DNA from: Candidatus Pantoea haifensis
GTDB taxonomy: Bacteria; Pseudomonadota; Gammaproteobacteria; Enterobacterales; Enterobacteriaceae
Length of the DNA stretch: 64,000 nucleotides
Direction: 5' to 3'
NCBI GenBank assembly: GCA_018842655.1
Contig: JAGTWN010000004.1
Span: forward strand, 2,232,001-2,296,000
The notes beneath the pieces were generated by a model. That model was not told where the DNA came from. It ran no database searches and saw nothing but the letters and a program-made list of their open reading frames with translations. Positions 48,879 through 59,923 of the stretch are shown here, piece after piece. The stretch's first letter is position 1; the number at the start of each line of letters is the position of its first letter. Both the position numbers and the translations under genes were made by a program.

Positions 48879-51127
48879 ATGAAATACCTTATTATAAACC
48901 CATATCACAACGCATCTCACGGCATAGCTAACTATATAAAAAACCTACAAAAATCTCTTTCTGACGTTGATATAATTACTTTTGAAAACACAAAAAACTT
49001 AAATGCAACTTTATTTAGAGAGGCGGTATCAAATTATATAACAAGGAATTTTGGTTATGAGGATGTAATAATTGAAGCACCAGAAGCAAAAGCATCAACC
49101 TTACTAATTTCATCTAAATACAATGTACACATCAGATTACATTGCCCTCTTGCTGTAGCACAAAAATATGACAATCAAAAACCTAACCAGCAAGAGTTCT
49201 CAAACGAACTGAGAGTGATACACAAAGCTAAAATGGTTTCATCTCCTTCATATGCTCTCGTTAATGAGCTAAGTGATGAAATTAATAATGAAAAAGTAAC
49301 TTATTTTAAAAACCCTATAAATATTGATAGTGAAGAAAAATATCAAAAAGAATATGACCTTGTTTTTATGGGTAGATTTCAAGAGTTAAAAGGTACTAAA
49401 GATATCAATAAAATTTTAGAAAGGCTTCCTTCAAATTTTAAAGTCCTTTTGATTGGTCCTAAATCTAACTTATTTAAAATTTCCTCAAATGTTAAATGCA
49501 GCGTTGAGAAAAAAGGGGAGATCACTGGAGAAAGGAGATTCAGCCTAATAAAAAAATCAAAATGCTTAATGATGCCAAGCCAATTCGAAAATTGTAGCAT
49601 GGTAATACTGGAGAGTTTAGCCTGCAAAGTGCCTGTTGTCTGTTGGAATGTAGGGGGCAATAGCGAAATAGCTAGCCCAGCAGTTTTGAAATGTGCGAAG
49701 TTTGGAGACTATGATGATTTTGCCCATAAAATAATTGATTTTGTCTCTAATGAAGTTAGTACTTTCAGCTTTGACGAAGCATTAAACATTATAAATGAAG
49801 ATTTTAAGGCTGGGATAAGTAATTTAATTAATCAGATTAGCCAGAAAAAACCAATCTTTTACCGAGGAATAAATAACAAAGACACGCACACATATAAACA
49901 AGAAGATATAAAAAATTATTCACCTGAACATAAAAAACTTCGCATTTTTGGTGTCGCATTTTCAAATGAACATATAGAAGAACTTTGGGCTCCAATAATT
50001 GACAGCCTTGAATATGATTATCGCTACGTATGTAGGCGTCCATTAGGACATCATAAAGTATTTAATCACATTCCTTTTGATATAAATAGAAAATGGTTTT
50101 GTCATTTTGATTGGATAAAGGATACAGACAGACTTATAGGGCAGATAAGGGCTTACAAACCTAACTTTATACTTTTTCATAATGGCTCTCATCCTATTTA
50201 TAAAGATGCTCTTGATAAAATAAAAGAATTAAAAATACCTATTATTTATTCTGAACTGGGTTGGTTTCCTCAACAAGATCATATCTATTTCGACAAATGG
50301 GGAACAAATGGGCAATCTTATTTATCAAGCTTAACTGCAGAGCAGTTATGTAAAAAAACACAATTTCAACAGATCCCGAAATTTGCGTTAGTGGGAAGTA
50401 TGCTCTTCTAATCACGCAACTTGAAAACGACACTAATTTAATTGTGAACTCACCTAGATTTAAGAACAACATCAATTTTATTGAACATGTAATTTCTCAA
50501 ATAGGCAAGAAAACAAAAATAATCATTAAACCTCACCCATTAGATAAAAATATAGAACGTTACAATGTGTTCAAATCTAATAATATTGAAGTTGTTACAA
50601 ATATTGATACCAATAAATTATTAACTAATGCTCACTCCGTTATTGGAATCAATTCGACGGTGCTGCTTCAGTCGTTAGAACATGAAGTAAACATATACTC
50701 GTACGGCCATTCTATATTAGATAACAAAGGGATATCTATTGATTGTTCTGATGCTCAGCTAAGCGAAGTTTGGACAGAGCGATTGGTTGGGTCAATGTCT
50801 AAGAGACAGGCCGTTGTAGATGCTCTCAAAAACAAACAAATAAATCTACTTGATGTCAGACAAGGCAAAGCGCCTAACAATGAGGCTCTGAGACCTTTAT
50901 TAGAAAATTACATCACAGACTTTAGTCATTTAATGACTTCCCCGACAGAAACAATGAGTAAAATAGCCGAAGAGATAAACATCTCAATAACACCCAAGAA
51001 ACCAAAAATAAAATTAGCACAAAAAAATAAAGTAAGAAATAAAACAAAAAAACTGATTAAATCGCCAAAGTTGTTTTTTACAGATATGTTGAGTAACATG
51101 CGCAACAATGACAGGAAGACATCCTAA
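48879..51127 (+). pseudogene. Two-module capsule glycosyltransferase (GT4-like + KpsC/KpsS-like); frame broken by one missing base
   Basis: Probable serotype-specific capsule polymerase. The N-terminal module (residues 1 to about 300) is GT-B/GT4-like: LVFMGRFQELKGTKDI near 161 and the E-x7-E motif at Glu237/Glu245 in FENCSMVILESLACKVPVV. The second module (about 350-650) has SELGWFPQQDHIYFD near 458, KPHP at 551-554 and INST at 591-594 with HEVNIYSYG, the same order as KPHP/NST-type motifs in KpsS and KpsC of this locus. A basic tail follows. The frame fails in the G-run 50393-50395; one base joins FALVGKYALLITQLEND and gives about 749 residues. AT-rich, unlike its flanks. Its stop overlaps the next gene in TAATG. 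Confidence 0.78.
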
Positions 51128-51882
51128 TGAAACTTGTTGCATCTTTTGGAAGTTGCCTTTCAGCGAATGTTGCACATAATCTTTCTAAGATTTATTCTGA
51201 GTGGTGTAGAGTAAGTAGTGTACAACATAATCGGATAGACCAATTTAATGATATATTTATTGAGAAGAAATTTGCTCCATTAAAAAAAACAGACTTGAAT
51301 TTTGAGCTTCAAGATAAGTTTAGCTATGTAAATACAATAGATAATCAATTGAAGGATGTAGGTCTGGGAAAAGCCCTTCCCAAGAAGGATGACAAAATTC
51401 CTTTGACAAACTTTTTGGATTGCATGAGCTTTGGAAAAATAGATTTATTCATATTTGATAACTTTGCTGAATTACTATTTAAATTATATAGACATAAAAT
51501 TTTACATACTCCAATGTTTATTAATGAGAAATATCTTACAACAAAAGCTAATGACTTTGAGTTTGTAAACGATTTCATTTCAAACGACAGCCTATCATAT
51601 TGCTATAGAAATATATTTAAGATTATCACTAATCTAAACCCTAGGTGCAAAATAGTTTTCATACCCTTTCCAGTAAATCTAAAAAATGATAAAAATTTAA
51701 ATGCCCGGAGCGGAAAATATTTTGACTCTGTTGTGAGGTTAAAAGAAGCGAATAAAAATCTATATATCTTACCAAACTCCCCCATATCAGAAGTTGATTT
51801 GCAAACGCCAAATGACATATATCATTTTACTGAAGCGTGCTACATCAACTATGCCCGTTCAACGTTAAAGAATATAATTTAA
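51127..51882 (+). CDS. Putative SGNH/GSCFA-like hydrolase or acyltransferase of the capsule region
   Basis: 251 residues, no signal peptide, AT-rich. The N-terminus has FGSCLSANVA (residues 7-16), resembling the block-I Ser of GSCFA/SGNH proteins (Ser9), and the C-terminus has NDIYHFTEACY with Asp230-x-x-His233, the catalytic DxxH of SGNH enzymes. Overlaps the upstream glycosyltransferase stop, so the two are translated together. I infer an acyl-esterase or O-acyltransferase decorating the polymer, or a sugar-processing role; overall similarity to a named family cannot be tested here. Confidence 0.6.
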   Translation: MKLVASFGSCLSANVAHNLSKIYSEWCRVSSVQHNRIDQFNDIFIEKKFAPLKKTDLNFELQDKFSYVNTIDNQLKDVGLGKALPKKDDKIPLTNFLDCMSFGKIDLFIFDNFAELLFKLYRHKILHTPMFINEKYLTTKANDFEFVNDFISNDSLSYCYRNIFKIITNLNPRCKIVFIPFPVNLKNDKNLNARSGKYFDSVVRLKEANKNLYILPNSPISEVDLQTPNDIYHFTEACYINYARSTLKNII

Positions 51883-51893
51883 GGAATGATTAA

Positions 51894-52912
51894 ATGGCTA
51901 TATTGATAACAGGCGGCGCGGGCTATATTGGTTCACATACTGCTCTCGCTTTATTGAACGAAAATAAAAATATAGTGATTTTAGATAGCTTAGTTAACTC
52001 TAGCTACGAATCAATTCAACGCATAAAAAAACTAAGTGGCAGAGAATTGTTTTTTTATAAAGGTGATATTAGAGATGCATCCATATTAAGAAACATATTT
52101 ACTGAACATGAAATCACCGATGTAATACATTTTGCCGGATTAAAGTCTGTAAATGAATCCGTTCGCGAACCATTAAATTATTATGATAATAACATTAATG
52201 GAACAATGGTGTTGGTAAATGAGATGATTAAAAATAAAATAAATAACATTATTTTTAGTTCATCAGCTACCGTTTATGGTAATCCTGAAAAAATACCCTT
52301 AGATGAAAAATGTAAAGTAGGCGGCACTACTAATCCGTATGGTTATTCAAAATTAATCGTTGAAAACATCCTTTCAGATATAACTAAATCTAATCCTAGA
52401 TTCAATGTAACTTGTTTACGTTATTTTAATCCTGTCGGAGCCCACCCTCTGGTTTGATTGGGGAGAGCCCAAATGGTATGCCTAATAACTTGATGCCTTA
52501 CTTATCTAGTGTAGCCATTGGAAAATACCCAAAGTTAAGTATATATGGTGGAGATTATAATACTAAAGATGGAACAGGAGTAAGGGATTATATTCATGTA
52601 ATGGATCTCGCTGAAGGGCATGTTGCAGCACTAAACAAAAAATGGGATGCCCCTTCATTTAGAATATATAATCTTGGAACGGGTAATGGCTATTCTGTAC
52701 TAGAAATGGTTAACACTTTTATACGTATTACTGGAAGAGAAGTTATTTATGAAATTGTTAGCCGCAGACCTGGAGATGTTGCTGAATGCTGGTCTAATCC
52801 ATCAGCGGCTGAAAAAGATTTATATTGGAAAGCAAAATATAATTTGCAACAAATGATTGAGGACACTTGGCGATGGCAAGAAAATAACCCTAACGGCTTT
52901 AGCGAACATTAG
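51894..52912 (+). pseudogene. galE: UDP-glucose 4-epimerase; frame broken by one missing base
   Basis: Interconverts UDP-glucose and UDP-galactose. Extended SDR: TGGAGYIGSH (residues 6-15), HFAGLKSVNESVREPLNYY near 80-98, SSSATVYG near 122-129 and YxxxK in YGYSK near 148. The frame breaks at 52446-52450; one base restores [20 protein letters not shown], giving 339 residues (E. coli 338). The C-terminal half has [17 protein letters not shown] and [16 protein letters not shown]-rich and so likely acquired with the locus; a housekeeping galE probably exists elsewhere. Its presence suggests galactose, or a sugar made from UDP-Gal, in the capsule. Confidence 0.9.
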
Positions 52913-52944
52913 CCCAAACCACATAAACAGATGGTCTTTAATCA

Positions 52945-54181
52945 TTATACTGATATCATTTTTTCTTTTAAAATTGGATTACCTAGATAATTAAATGAAA
53001 TGTTATTACTCACTCCATAATAAACCGCATTCACCTGTGTATTTTCCAGCAGATACCCGCGAAACTTCTTAAACAACCTCATATCCGGCTTAAAGTCGGC
53101 CTGCCAGAACTGGTGTAAATGCCCTTGATACGTCAACCCTTTGATGTCGTAAAGGGCATTGCCCATCACCTTTAGCGGCTTGTTGTGAATCAGCGCCGAA
53201 ATCCCTGCCGTACTGTTGATTGTCACCACTGCTTTCGCATGCGTTAATAATTCCGGCATCGGTAAATCATGCACATAAATTACCCGACGACTCACACCAA
53301 AATTTTTGCCCAGTTTCTTAATCAACGGGCCATATAAACGATGGCCGCGATCCATCGGATGATGTTTAATCACTAAGAAAGCATCTTTCGGTGCTTTGCG
53401 CGAAAAGGAAAAAATCACATCACTAATGTAATCGCGAACGTCTTCATACGGGCTGTGATTACGGATCTGGCTGTCGTTATACACCTGCAAGATCGCCAGG
53501 TAATAGCGTTGATCGAGACTGGTCTGCAAATGCGTTAATACATTACGCTGCTTAAACCCATACCACTGCTTGCGCCAGTAAGCACGCACCCAGCACTGCG
53601 CCTCATACCACGGCGAAAATGATTTATGATGGCGATAGTTAGCAAACTCATGGCGGTAACGCCAGCCCACCAGATAATACCAGGTTGCGTGCCCGATGCG
53701 CTTCATTGCAGAAGGCTTAAGGCTTTCAACTTGCATTGGTTCGGTTTCTGGTAGGCGACGATAAAACTCAGGATCGCGTGGAAGTGATGAGAAGGCATTT
53801 ACGCCCCCTCTTCTACGGTAATAAAATGAGGCCGCAAATATCCCTCTTCAAACGCCAGGAAACGCACGCCTTTTGCCTGTGCCCAGCGTTTTGCTGCCTG
53901 ATGTATTGGTCGACAATCACCAAAACAGAGAATAGTGTCGAAGTCATATTCTTTATGGGTTTCACGTAACCAGGCAGGAAATTCTTTTGGGGTTTTGAGA
54001 TAAGGCAAATATTTACGCTGACGACAGTAAAAACGATCGCCACCGTTAAATATTACGTTAACGGCTTCGCGCTCTAATGATTCCAGCCATTGCGCCACAT
54101 CGTTAAAAAAGGTCCCATCGGCCCTTGTAATAACAGATATTTCTTTCCAGACAACAGCATTTTTAAGGCGTTACTGTGCAT
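52945..54181 (-). pseudogene. kpsS: Capsule linker Kdo transferase KpsS; frame broken twice
   Basis: KpsS adds the first beta-Kdo to the phosphatidylglycerol acceptor on which group 2 capsules are anchored. Segments in three frames align in order with E. coli KpsS: SGKKYLLLQGPMGPFF, then WLESLEREAVNVIFNGGDRFY to FEEGYLRPHFITVEE, then MKRIGHATWYYLVGW to the end. Breaks lie at the A-run 54105-54110 and the C-run 53804-53808; restoring one base in each gives about 412 residues. KHHPMDRGHRLY and VTINSTAGISALIHNKPL are the Kdo-transferase motifs. Start ATG 54179-54181 after AGGTTGG. Last gene of kpsFEDUCS. Confidence 0.93.
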
Positions 54182-54222
54182 AACCAACCTTCAGGATTAT
54201 CGTTTTAATTTATCCGGTTCTG

Positions 54223-56250
54223 TTAACCGAATTTGACTTTAAAAAACATCATTAACTTGCGGTAATAACGCACCATGCGCGCCGCTTTTTTCTTATTAAT
54301 TAACATCTGTCCACGCGGCGCATGAATAAGCAGCTCTGCTGCCTCTTCTGCCGCAATCGCATCGAGTCGCAATGGATGGATATAAGTTGGATAAGCAATC
54401 AGCGCCTGATAAATCAAATCGGTCAGCATCAAATGGCGGGTGCGGCGTGCACACTCATGCTCATCCTGCGTTAATCCCCAACCGGCATAAAATGGCAGCC
54501 CATAACAAAACACTTTTTTGCCATGAAGTAATGCTTCAAAACCAGACAGTGACGTCATGGTGTGAAGCTCGTCGGCAACCTGAATACACTGAATCACATC
54601 CGCATCCAGCGCCTGGTAATCAGCCAGCGCCGCAACATCCTGAGCAGATATTTGCCCAGTACGATTTCCTACTAATACATCCGGGTGCGGCTTATAAATG
54701 ATAAAAGCGTCTGGGTTGCGTTCACGCACGGTACGGAGCAGCGCAAGGTTGGTTTTGATGGAGCGCGTGCCGGTTTCAATCGACGCATCATCCTCAACCT
54801 GGCCGGGCACCAGTAATACGCGCTTGCCTTGTGATTGCGCCGGTAAGGTGAAATCTGCGCCCAGGTTGTACTTACTGATTTTGCTTTCAACTAAACGCTT
54901 ATGCAGTTTGTATGCCCGCAATTGCTGGGCATAACTGAGACTGCAGTGGTTCAGCATCACCTCTAAATCACTGGGACGCGTGGCGTCGTAATAGATGCCG
55001 CGCTTATCCAGTACCAGCGAGAGCGGTGGGAGCAGATCGGAACCTAATCCTGACGATCGCAGAAAGCCATCTTCCATACGCCACACCGGCAACTGACGCG
55101 ACTGGGCGATCTCTTTCCATCGCTTTTCACCGCGCACGCCCCAAACCACGCAGGCAGTCGCTTCACGGCAGCGCCGTGAAAAACTCAGTCGGTTGGCATT
55201 AGTACGCAAAAATGGCTTCAGGATGGTTGATTTCCACAGCGTTAATCCCGGTGCCCAAAGGTATCCGTTACGCTGTTGATGATGGCGACGTTGCAGTTGA
55301 AGCCAGGCTAATACTTCAAAAATGGTGGCTGGCCTGCCAGACAAAGGATCGATATAGCGGCTGTAACGTAAATAACTTGCTGTAAAAAGCGTATTAAGCG
55401 AGGCGTTACCGCGACGCTTAGCAAGCTGTTCAGCTTTCGGATGGCGATCGTCAGTCAATCCCCATCCCGCATACCAGGGCTGACCAAAACAGATTACCGG
55501 CTTGCCCGCCATTAAGGCTTCGAAACCATATTGCGATGTCATTACATAGACACGCGAAACGTGGCGCAATAAAGATTGCGGGCTGACGTTATCCGCCATC
55601 AAGTGGACACGATGCGTGGATTCCAGCTCTGCGTAATAACCCGCCTTTTTGCCTTGCAGCACATCAGGGTGCACCTTTACCCAAATCATGGCGTTCGGGT
55701 TTTCACTGATCGCTGCTTCAAGCATGGCCGCAAAATCATCTGGCCCGGCATTACCATAGGTGACAGACATATCACCGAAGGTTTGATCGACAACTAACAC
55801 TAAGTTTGAGGGCAAACTCATCCCGGCTTTAAAAGCAGGTGCCTGATTATATTTTGACAGATCCTCAGTAACGATGGTCTGCATCGCCTCTTCTGCCTGA
55901 ACAGCAAAAGGCAAATTGCCCGCAGTATCTTTAATTAGTCTTTCCAGCGTGCTGGGCTGGTTGGCATCGTAATAGATGCCCTCTTCATCCAGCACCATGG
56001 ACAGTGGCGGCGCGCCGTTTACCCCTAAATCAAGCGAGCGGATAAATCCATCTTCCAGTCGAAGAATTGGTTTTCCTGCCGCGTTCGCTATTTCTACTGG
56101 CTTGCGGGCGCTGGGACGATGTCCCCATACCGCCACTTTATCAATCTCTTCTGGCAAGGGACGTAAGGCCGGGATCTTGCGGCACGGCTGTGCCAGAAAG
56201 TTTTCCAGATGCGGAATGCGCCAAATACCTGAAGAGAAGATCCCAATCAT
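54223..56250 (-). CDS. kpsC: Capsule linker Kdo transferase KpsC
   Basis: Extends the beta-Kdo linker of the capsule glycolipid with alternating linkages. 675 residues, the E. coli length. Two repeated transferase modules are visible: [20 protein letters not shown] (His194) and [20 protein letters not shown] in the first; [20 protein letters not shown] and [20 protein letters not shown] in the second, each ending in YAGWGLT. Start ATG at 56248-56250 shares a base with the kpsU stop (TAATG); a longer frame to 56298 is rejected. Confidence 0.96.
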   Translation of the reverse strand: MIGIFSSGIWRIPHLENFLAQPCRKIPALRPLPEEIDKVAVWGHRPSARKPVEIANAAGKPILRLEDGFIRSLDLGVNGAPPLSMVLDEEGIYYDANQPSTLERLIKDTAGNLPFAVQAEEAMQTIVTEDLSKYNQAPAFKAGMSLPSNLVLVVDQTFGDMSVTYGNAGPDDFAAMLEAAISENPNAMIWVKVHPDVLQGKKAGYYAELESTHRVHLMADNVSPQSLLRHVSRVYVMTSQYGFEALMAGKPVICFGQPWYAGWGLTDDRHPKAEQLAKRRGNASLNTLFTASYLRYSRYIDPLSGRPATIFEVLAWLQLQRRHHQQRNGYLWAPGLTLWKSTILKPFLRTNANRLSFSRRCREATACVVWGVRGEKRWKEIAQSRQLPVWRMEDGFLRSSGLGSDLLPPLSLVLDKRGIYYDATRPSDLEVMLNHCSLSYAQQLRAYKLHKRLVESKISKYNLGADFTLPAQSQGKRVLLVPGQVEDDASIETGTRSIKTNLALLRTVRERNPDAFIIYKPHPDVLVGNRTGQISAQDVAALADYQALDADVIQCIQVADELHTMTSLSGFEALLHGKKVFCYGLPFYAGWGLTQDEHECARRTRHLMLTDLIYQALIAYPTYIHPLRLDAIAAEEAAELLIHAPRGQMLINKKKAARMVRYYRKLMMFFKVKFG

Positions 56251-56984
56251 TACTCTGATTCTTCCTGTGCCATCAGTACACGCACTTTTTCCAGACAAGC
56301 TGGTGTATCGACACCCGGGCCGGTTGGCTCGACTTCAAATGCACGAATACCGATGCCCGCATTCATCAAACGCAGTTGCTCCAGAGATTCCGCCTGTTCT
56401 GACATCGCTTCTGGTAACTGACTATAGTTCTGTAACACGTCGCGACGATAGGCATATACGCCGACGTGTTTCAGATAGCGTGCTTGCTCTGCATGGCGTG
56501 GATAAGGAATCGGTGAGCGGCTAAAGTACAGCGCGTCGCGACGTGTGTTCAGCACAACTTTCACACAGCTCGGTTCCAGTGCTTCGTCAGCTGAAATGGC
56601 ATGACATAAGGTAGCCACCGGCAAAGTGGGATCTTCACGCATACCATTAACCAGATGTGCCACATCCAGCGGACGAATCAGCGGTTCGTCACCCTGCAAA
56701 TTAATGTAGATGTCAGCATCCACTTTCTGCATTACTTCTACCAGGCGATCGGTGCCAGATTCATGATCGTTACGCGTCATTACGGCTTTGCCACCAAACG
56801 CCTGCACAACAGCTTCAACGCGTTCATCATCTGTTGCTACCCACACTTCATCGATGCCCGGCACCTGAAGCGCACGCTCGTAAACGTGCTGAATCATCGG
56901 TTTGCCAGCGATATCTAACAATGGCTTGCCTGGCAAACGAGACGAACCAAAGCGTGCTGGGATAACAATCACTGCTTTATTCAT
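56250..56984 (-). CDS. kpsU: CMP-Kdo synthetase KpsU
   Basis: Activates Kdo with CTP for the capsule linker; capsule-dedicated paralogue of KdsB. 244 residues. [15 protein letters not shown] near the N-terminus binds the nucleotide; VATDDERV near 50, [12 protein letters not shown] near 73 and NLQGDEPLI near 96 are family signatures. Lies 10 bp after kpsD and coupled to kpsC. The same fold could be kdsB, but the location fixes it as kpsU. Confidence 0.95.
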   Translation of the reverse strand: MNKAVIVIPARFGSSRLPGKPLLDIAGKPMIQHVYERALQVPGIDEVWVATDDERVEAVVQAFGGKAVMTRNDHESGTDRLVEVMQKVDADIYINLQGDEPLIRPLDVAHLVNGMREDPTLPVATLCHAISADEALEPSCVKVVLNTRRDALYFSRSPIPYPRHAEQARYLKHVGVYAYRRDVLQNYSQLPEAMSEQAESLEQLRLMNAGIGIRAFEVEPTGPGVDTPACLEKVRVLMAQEESE

Positions 56985-56993
56985 TATTCTTCC

Positions 56994-58667
56994 TTAAATC
57001 GACAGAATGACTTTCGCGCCAACAGCCAGTTGATACAGAATCGTCGAGATACCGCGCGTTACTTCGATGTTCTTCGATTCATACTTCGGCAGCACCATCA
57101 GCTCGTCGCCTGGGTTCAGGCTGTCCACATCGTCGGCGTTCTCAGCCGCACCGTTCTGACGGATCACAACAATTTTGGCGTTACCCGATTTCTGCGTCAG
57201 GCCACCACACTTTTCGATGTAATCTTCCGGGCTGAGGCCTTTCTCCCAGCTCACCGCGTTCGGGAACAGCACTTCGCCGTGCACCATCACCAGCGAGCTC
57301 TTCTCTGGAATATTAATCACGTCACCATCTTCCAGCAGTACCGAATCCAGGTTCTGCTCATTCAGGATCACTTCGCCTTTCGGTACTACAGTGCGGGCTT
57401 TTGCCACAAAGCGGCTGATCAACTGCGCTTCCTGCATACGCAGGCTCGCTTCTTCTTTAGTTGATGATTGCGCTGAGAGTGAGGCTTCTTCCAGTTTTTG
57501 CAGCGACAGATCCAGCATCTCTTTCTGGCGCACCGCCACGCTCTGGCGATAAAGCTGAATCGCTTTTAACTGCGACATGCTGTTAGAACGAATCTGTGCC
57601 AGTACCGAACGCATGGTTGAGCCATACGGCAGCACCAGCGCGTGTTCGCCGGAGTGTGCACCTTCAATACGTACCTGAATTGTGCCCGCGTAACGGTCAG
57701 AGCTGACAACCAGCGTATCGCCATCCTGCAACATGCGTCCCGCAGCGGTATTCAGCGGGTAGTATTCGCTGCGCTTCATGCTGCCCTGCTGACGGATAAT
57801 AGTCATGTGCGTGGCACCCGGCTTTGGACGTGCCCAGCTCAACGCTTCCGTAACCGGAATGCTGCTGTTACGAAACTCGAAGTCATAGCTGTTGAACACA
57901 TCGCCCTGCACGCTAAAGGTATGCTGGCGTGGGCCAACCACGATGGTGTCGCCATCGGCAAACTGTGACAGGCCGAGTTTGCCGTTCAGCAGAAAGTCAT
58001 ACAGGTTGACGCTGGAACGCACGCGGTTGCCGCGTTTCACCACGATATCGACATAGCTGCCGCGATCGGGATCGACACCGCCTGCTTTAATCAGATAGTT
58101 AAGCAGCGAGTCAGAGGTCACGCCGCCATACAGCCCTGGATTGCGCACAAAACCGGTCACATAGACTTTTACCGGCTGCGCCTGTAACAGTGAGGCGTAG
58201 ACATTGACGTTAGCCTGGTAAACCTGCTTCACGCGCGTCGTCACCATGTTGTTCAACTGGCTGTTGCTGATGCCGGCTACTTTCAACGGCCCAACGTTCG
58301 GCAGGAAGATGTTGCCTTTAGGATCAACAGTCAGCGCGCCGTCAAAGGTAAACGCGCCCCACAGACGCACCTGAACAGTGTCGCCAAGGCTGATAACGTA
58401 GTTTGGGTTAAAGCCAACCGAAGCACCGTTATCAGCACTGTTACCGTTAAATAACTGCGCGCCGAACATGCGGCTCATCACCATGGGTGCGCTGGGCGGT
58501 GGCGTATTGTCGAAACCGTCACTGCTTGTCTGGCTGTTCTGCTGCCCGGTAATAAAAGAAGGCAAGGGTGCCGCGCCCGTCAGGTTGGGATCGGCATTTA
58601 AATCAATTGCGCTGGCCTGCGTGGCCTGACACACGGCAATGAATAACAAAGACTTCAATAATTTCAT
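56994..58667 (-). CDS. kpsD: Capsule export outer-membrane polysaccharide protein KpsD
   Basis: Wza-like OPX protein that, with KpsE, carries the polymer through periplasm and outer membrane. 557 residues (E. coli 558). Signal peptide cleaved after QATQASA (near 20). Poly-export domain ISLGDTVQVRLWGAF near 92-106 with VDPKGNIFLPNVGPLKVAG, then several SLBB-like segments (VYVTGFVRNPGLYGG; VQGDVFNSYDFEF; VMVHGEVLFPNAVS near 468). Between kpsE and kpsU. Confidence 0.95.
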   Translation of the reverse strand: MKLLKSLLFIAVCQATQASAIDLNADPNLTGAAPLPSFITGQQNSQTSSDGFDNTPPPSAPMVMSRMFGAQLFNGNSADNGASVGFNPNYVISLGDTVQVRLWGAFTFDGALTVDPKGNIFLPNVGPLKVAGISNSQLNNMVTTRVKQVYQANVNVYASLLQAQPVKVYVTGFVRNPGLYGGVTSDSLLNYLIKAGGVDPDRGSYVDIVVKRGNRVRSSVNLYDFLLNGKLGLSQFADGDTIVVGPRQHTFSVQGDVFNSYDFEFRNSSIPVTEALSWARPKPGATHMTIIRQQGSMKRSEYYPLNTAAGRMLQDGDTLVVSSDRYAGTIQVRIEGAHSGEHALVLPYGSTMRSVLAQIRSNSMSQLKAIQLYRQSVAVRQKEMLDLSLQKLEEASLSAQSSTKEEASLRMQEAQLISRFVAKARTVVPKGEVILNEQNLDSVLLEDGDVINIPEKSSLVMVHGEVLFPNAVSWEKGLSPEDYIEKCGGLTQKSGNAKIVVIRQNGAAENADDVDSLNPGDELMVLPKYESKNIEVTRGISTILYQLAVGAKVILSI

Positions 58668-58699
58668 AGCAAACTCGTTTTAAGCGTCAGGTCGACGTA

Positions 58700-59851
58700 T
58701 CAATCTTTATGATCTTCGATTACGGCCAGCAGCAGTTTTAGCGTGCCAAACAGCAGGCAGCACACCAGTAACCAACAGGCGATCAAATAAGGAACATTCG
58801 GGAATGAGGATTCTTGCGGCTGCTGCGGTGAACTGATCACAGACAGCACTTTGAGCTTGCGAGCCGCTTCAACCCGAGTCTTCTCAATAGAAGTGAGTGC
58901 TAACTTATAAATATCAGTATCAAACGCGACTTTCGCTTTGATCTCTTCAAAATCTACTGCCATGCGGTTGAGCTTGTGCCCTTCTGGCGCTGTGATTTTG
59001 CTTTTTTCATCATCAATTTGGGATTGCAGCGAGGCCACGGCATTTTTTGCACTGATCACCTGCGGCGCATCATCACGCAAGTAGGTCAGCAAGTTACGCA
59101 AATCTGCTTCCATCTGGATTTTTTGCCCGACCAGCGTATTCACCAGCGTGCTGGCGGCCAGCGCCTGCGCTTCAGGATCCAGAACATTGTTATGGTTCTG
59201 GTAAGCCAGTAATTCCCCTTTGCTTTCATCCAGTCTGGTGCGCGCTTTCTGCATTTCGTTTTCAGCAAAGGTAAGCTGATCGCGGGCAATGCGATGAGAA
59301 AGCTCATTAATGAAGCGTTCTGACTCTTTCAACACCGCCTGGTTGAACTGTCTGGCAAATTCCGGGGTGAAGCCCTGAGTCTGGATATCCAGCAAGCCGG
59401 TTTTATCGTCATAGGCCACGCTAATGCGGCTGCGGTAGTAGTCGAGAAAACGCTCCGCCGTCTCACCCTTAGAGAGATGATTAAAGAAATCGAGACCGCT
59501 GTGGCTGAAAGCGTCATGGAAGTTAAGCTGCTTATCCAGCACTGCCAGCATATCGGGCGAATTGATGTACTCTTTCAAAAAGAGCGCATCTTCTGCCGAA
59601 CTGGGGTTTGAGGCGCCGAGTAGCAGACCAACGTTCAGGCTGCTGCCGTTGATATCATCGGAGCGTTTAATCGCAACCTTAGATTCACTCATGTAGCGCG
59701 GCTGACTGAAGATCACCAGATAGATGATCAGCAGTGCCATGGGCAGCAGAATAATGATCTTACCGAGGTGGTTTTGCAGATCCGCCAGCGATACCACTGG
59801 CAACTTTTTGCATACGTCCGTGACTCTGGACTTCACTTTCTTAATTAACAT
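58700..59851 (-). CDS. kpsE: Capsule export inner-membrane protein KpsE
   Basis: PCP-type (Wzz-like) protein linking the KpsMT exporter to KpsD. 383 residues. N-terminal helix KIIILLPMALLIIYLVIF near 31-48, a long periplasmic domain rich in coiled coil (ENEMQKARTRLDESKGELLAY), and a C-terminal helix PYLIACWLLVCCLLFGTLKL near 352-371, both ends cytoplasmic. RYMSESKVAIKRSDD is near-identical to E. coli. I choose the ATG at 59849-59851, matching the E. coli N-terminus; the frame extends to 59896. Confidence 0.94.
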   Translation of the reverse strand: MLIKKVKSRVTDVCKKLPVVSLADLQNHLGKIIILLPMALLIIYLVIFSQPRYMSESKVAIKRSDDINGSSLNVGLLLGASNPSSAEDALFLKEYINSPDMLAVLDKQLNFHDAFSHSGLDFFNHLSKGETAERFLDYYRSRISVAYDDKTGLLDIQTQGFTPEFARQFNQAVLKESERFINELSHRIARDQLTFAENEMQKARTRLDESKGELLAYQNHNNVLDPEAQALAASTLVNTLVGQKIQMEADLRNLLTYLRDDAPQVISAKNAVASLQSQIDDEKSKITAPEGHKLNRMAVDFEEIKAKVAFDTDIYKLALTSIEKTRVEAARKLKVLSVISSPQQPQESSFPNVPYLIACWLLVCCLLFGTLKLLLAVIEDHKD

Positions 59852-59923
59852 GCAACTTTCATCATTTATATTTTTACTTACGCACGCATTATTCAAATCG
59901 GGTGCGCCTTTATTCAGGCTGAC

